A DNA stretch of 53,864 nt from Bacteroidales bacterium (lineage in GTDB: Bacteria > Bacteroidota > Bacteroidia > Bacteroidales > FEN-979): contig JAUXWT010000056.1 of the NCBI GenBank assembly GCA_030681475.1, forward strand, positions 1-53,864. Reading direction: 5' to 3'. The notes beneath the pieces were generated by a model that had not been told where the DNA came from, searched no databases, and saw only the letters and a program-made list of their open reading frames with translations. How positions within the stretch are numbered: the stretch's first letter is position 1; each line of letters begins with the position of its first letter. Made by a program: the position numbers and the translations under genes. This document shows, piece by piece, positions 53,101 to 53,864 of the stretch.

Positions 53101-53644
53101 AATCGTTGGAAGCACCAGCAACAATGGTGTACTTCACAACCACAAGGTATGTCGTGTTCAGGGCATAGGAAAATGGGGTATAGGTAATGGCAGCACCCCC
53201 ATAAGAAATTCCAAATGAAAGTGCGCTGCTTGCATCCCTTTTAACAAAAACCCTGCCTCTGAAAGTAGAACCAATTGTATTTGGTCCCAGATGAAAAAAA
53301 TAATCCCCTCCCGTTGTTGCAGCAGTTACGTTAACCAGGAACCCTGCATAAACGGTTCCCGAAGTTTGTGCAGGAAAGGTGCTGTTAACATCTTCACCAG
53401 TGGCAACCATCGAAACTTCATTGCCGATACCTGAGGATAAATAATTGGTGTAGCTGATGGTTGGGGCTGTAACTGTGATAGAGTTCGTCCCTGCTCCAGA
53501 ATGAGAAGTCCATCCGTTGGCCGTTAAAAGAGTTCCAGTCGTATAACTGAAGTTTTCTTGCAATAGCTGCGCCTGGGCATTCGAACAGTTTAAAAAACCA
53601 AATGTGATCAAAGGTAAGATTAACAATAATAAATACTTTTTCAT
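50198..53644 (-). CDS. T9SS-sorted surface protein, paralogue of the neighbouring giant gene
   Basis: A 1148-residue secreted protein with a signal peptide (MKKYLLLLILPLITFGFLNC region, cut near NAQAQ). The N-terminal domain (YFFHLGPNTIGSTFRGRVFV) closely resembles that of the 1774-residue neighbour. The ERGTVWKASPGVSITDNKLA domain is also shared. A separate domain at about 590-795 (WTFDATAPAPDTPTSVSANF to RLDNIVIRAS) is unlike the neighbour. One fibronectin-like and one PKD-like unit follow. The end is a type A sorting domain (FKIYPNPTSGVFTIEQL to TVKIILTN). A terminator lies just downstream. Confidence 0.9.
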   Translation of the reverse strand: MKKYLLLLILPLITFGFLNCSNAQAQLLQENFSYTTGTLLTANGWTSHSGAGTNSITVTAPTISYTNYLSSGIGNEVSMVATGEDVNSTFPAQTSGTVYAGFLVNVTAATTGGDYFFHLGPNTIGSTFRGRVFVKRDASSALSFGISYGGAAITYTPFSYALNTTYLVVVKYTIVAGASNDFVDMFINPVLGAPEPTPTVTATDVTTDPGDIGSVALRQGGSTTGPTLKLDGIRVGLTWADVTASGTIIAPTTQTSNFTFSDILQNQMNVAWSPGNGTKRVVKINTVNSFTAPTDGLDPTANATYGGTGEQVVYNGSGSTAPIVSGLLSNTQYWFQAWEYNGTGALTKYCTVSGANNPLNQTTAASAAPPVITTPTSASITASGATLGGNITADGGAPILERGTVWKASPGVSITDNKLAEGGTTTGVFTHIRSGMPANTPIYYAAYATNSAGTSLSGESSFTTLLGEPTNHAASFTAISPNYSSIVNTWLDNDGAQPATGFMILANTTGTFTDPVDGVQPASDSNLGDGSGLVYVNHGVQTYTWTGLISSTPYYFAIYAYTNFGANIDYKILPAAPTANVTTLAFVPPVAAWTFDATAPAPDTPTSVSANFGNQSGTAMLYADGTNVSSLWVTTVSGNELTTFGGTTLNDPREGGAILAGNAYTAVGGTGFSSNGKSMVFKFSMSALQNAVVSFAIRGTSTGFNVHQWAWSINGTSFTDFGPNTADNSANFVLKTLDLSAISQINGAPIVYLRLTFSGASNVSGNNRLDNIVIRASAATTLPPSVETTAATAVEATTATLNGTVNANNQSTTVIFEYGLDVSYGMTVAGVPPTVTGGTTTAVSANLTGLQQNKTYYFRIKGTNVNGTSNGNGLFFVTGCLPTGDAGQITGPSTVIADGATQYQYSVPVIANATNYIWSFPLPSTIVAGNGTNMVTVTFSPGAVSGNASVFGVNACDVEGGSSQYAITVSAVPVNLTVTGTVSPGPPVCYNATNTITVAGGVTTFVVLNGGSATMIAGQKISYLPGTTVFSGGYLWGKITTSGQYCTPAKSTTVLDAKEETGVRLMENAFKIYPNPTSGVFTIEQLSDLTTNQVKVGVLGMLGGKILSTDWQGTSKKTISIKGNPPGIYFVTVTTGNKVQTVKIILTN

Positions 53645-53673
53645 AAGGATATGTTTTTCGTTAATATTTTATA

Positions 53674-53681
53674 CAAATTTA
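53674..53681 (-). promoter_or_regulatory. -7 promoter box TAAATTTG
   Basis: The minus strand reads TAAATTTG 29 bases upstream of the start at 53644, in an AT-rich region. Confidence 0.5.
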
Positions 53682-53752
53682 AGAATTTAACAAATTGAAA
53701 CCACCCAATGTTGAGAATTAATAAAAAATGCGAATCAAGTGTTGAATTTTAA

Positions 53753-53864
53753 AACCCGAAGGGTTGACATTTTTATAGAATTAGGCCTTGCCAAACATCA
53801 TAAACCACGAAGTGGTGACATTATAATGCCATGCCTTCGGCATTTGCGGTGGTCTTTGACATTA
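53753..53864. repeat. Dispersed palindromic repeats at the right edge
   Basis: Three imperfect palindromic modules lie in tandem: ACCCGAAGGGTTGACATTTT (about 53754-53773, followed by TATAGAA), ACCACGAAGTGGTGACATTA (53804-53823) and GCCTTCGGC (near 53833). Each pairs a CGAAG or TTCGG core with its complement, and two are followed by TGACATT. Repeats of this style recur through Bacteroidota genomes near mobile elements, as I recall. The array continues past the window. Confidence 0.65.

Noticed and set aside
1-53864. tRNA, rRNA and riboswitch genes
   Set aside because: No cloverleaf, rRNA core or known riboswitch motif was seen in the intergenic regions read on either strand; a covariance-model scan would be needed to exclude weak ones.

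Overview
The window reads as a chromosomal segment of an uncultured member of the Bacteroidota, probably near Bacteroidales. Three things point there. Proteins carry C-terminal type IX secretion (T9SS) sorting domains. TAnnTTTG -7 promoter boxes sit upstream of many starts. The envelope genes are of Bacteroidota type (LptD, OstA-like, AmiC, MCE), and the tRNA-guanine transglycosylase lacks the zinc cysteines, as I recall for this phylum. I see no tRNA, rRNA, CRISPR array or complete transposase gene.

Layout. 1-590: the 3' end of a group II intron (domains V and VI), then mobile-element debris. 591-7926: a membrane PAS histidine kinase divergent from a dicarboxylate/amino-acid symporter, a YdcF-like protein with a membrane protein of unknown role, BirA, and an outer-membrane-like protein. 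8018-17299: a 40-residue lipoprotein, then ung, a di-haem cytochrome c peroxidase, ispE, lptF, tgt, a family 2 glycosyltransferase, an ECF sigma factor and urocanate hydratase. 17428-26340: a lipoprotein, a YD-like protein, a lipoprotein prolyl oligopeptidase, two damaged genes (tail-collar-like and T9SS-sorted), and a compact operon of ECF sigma factor, anti-sigma-like membrane protein and exported CHAT protease. 26413-33340: RidA and an envelope block (LptD, AmiC, MCE, OstA-like). 33472-36874: GatE and GatD, the archaeal-type Glu-tRNA(Gln) amidotransferase. 36937-44598: an M16 peptidase, a ClC channel with CBS domains, and a large protein combining an HEYRH metallopeptidase-like domain, a beta-propeller and a C-terminal barrel. 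44716-53644: two tandem giant paralogous T9SS cargo proteins. The right edge holds palindromic dispersed repeats.

Two features stand out. The first is gatE-gatD, a tRNA-dependent glutamine pathway regarded as archaeal, inside a bacterial envelope neighbourhood. The second is a set of short tandem repeats with units of 7, 8 or 9 bp, found at about a dozen gene boundaries. They often fill the interval between a stop codon and the next start or stop, and some run into coding sequence (birA, the peroxidase, ispE). Several loci share the same octamer family, in both orientations.

Functionally the window is mostly envelope biogenesis (lipopolysaccharide export, peptidoglycan cleavage, phospholipid transport), housekeeping (uracil repair, biotin, isoprenoid, queuosine and Gln-tRNA synthesis) and secreted surface proteins. 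All functions are assigned from motifs and overall likeness read by eye; no database search was run.
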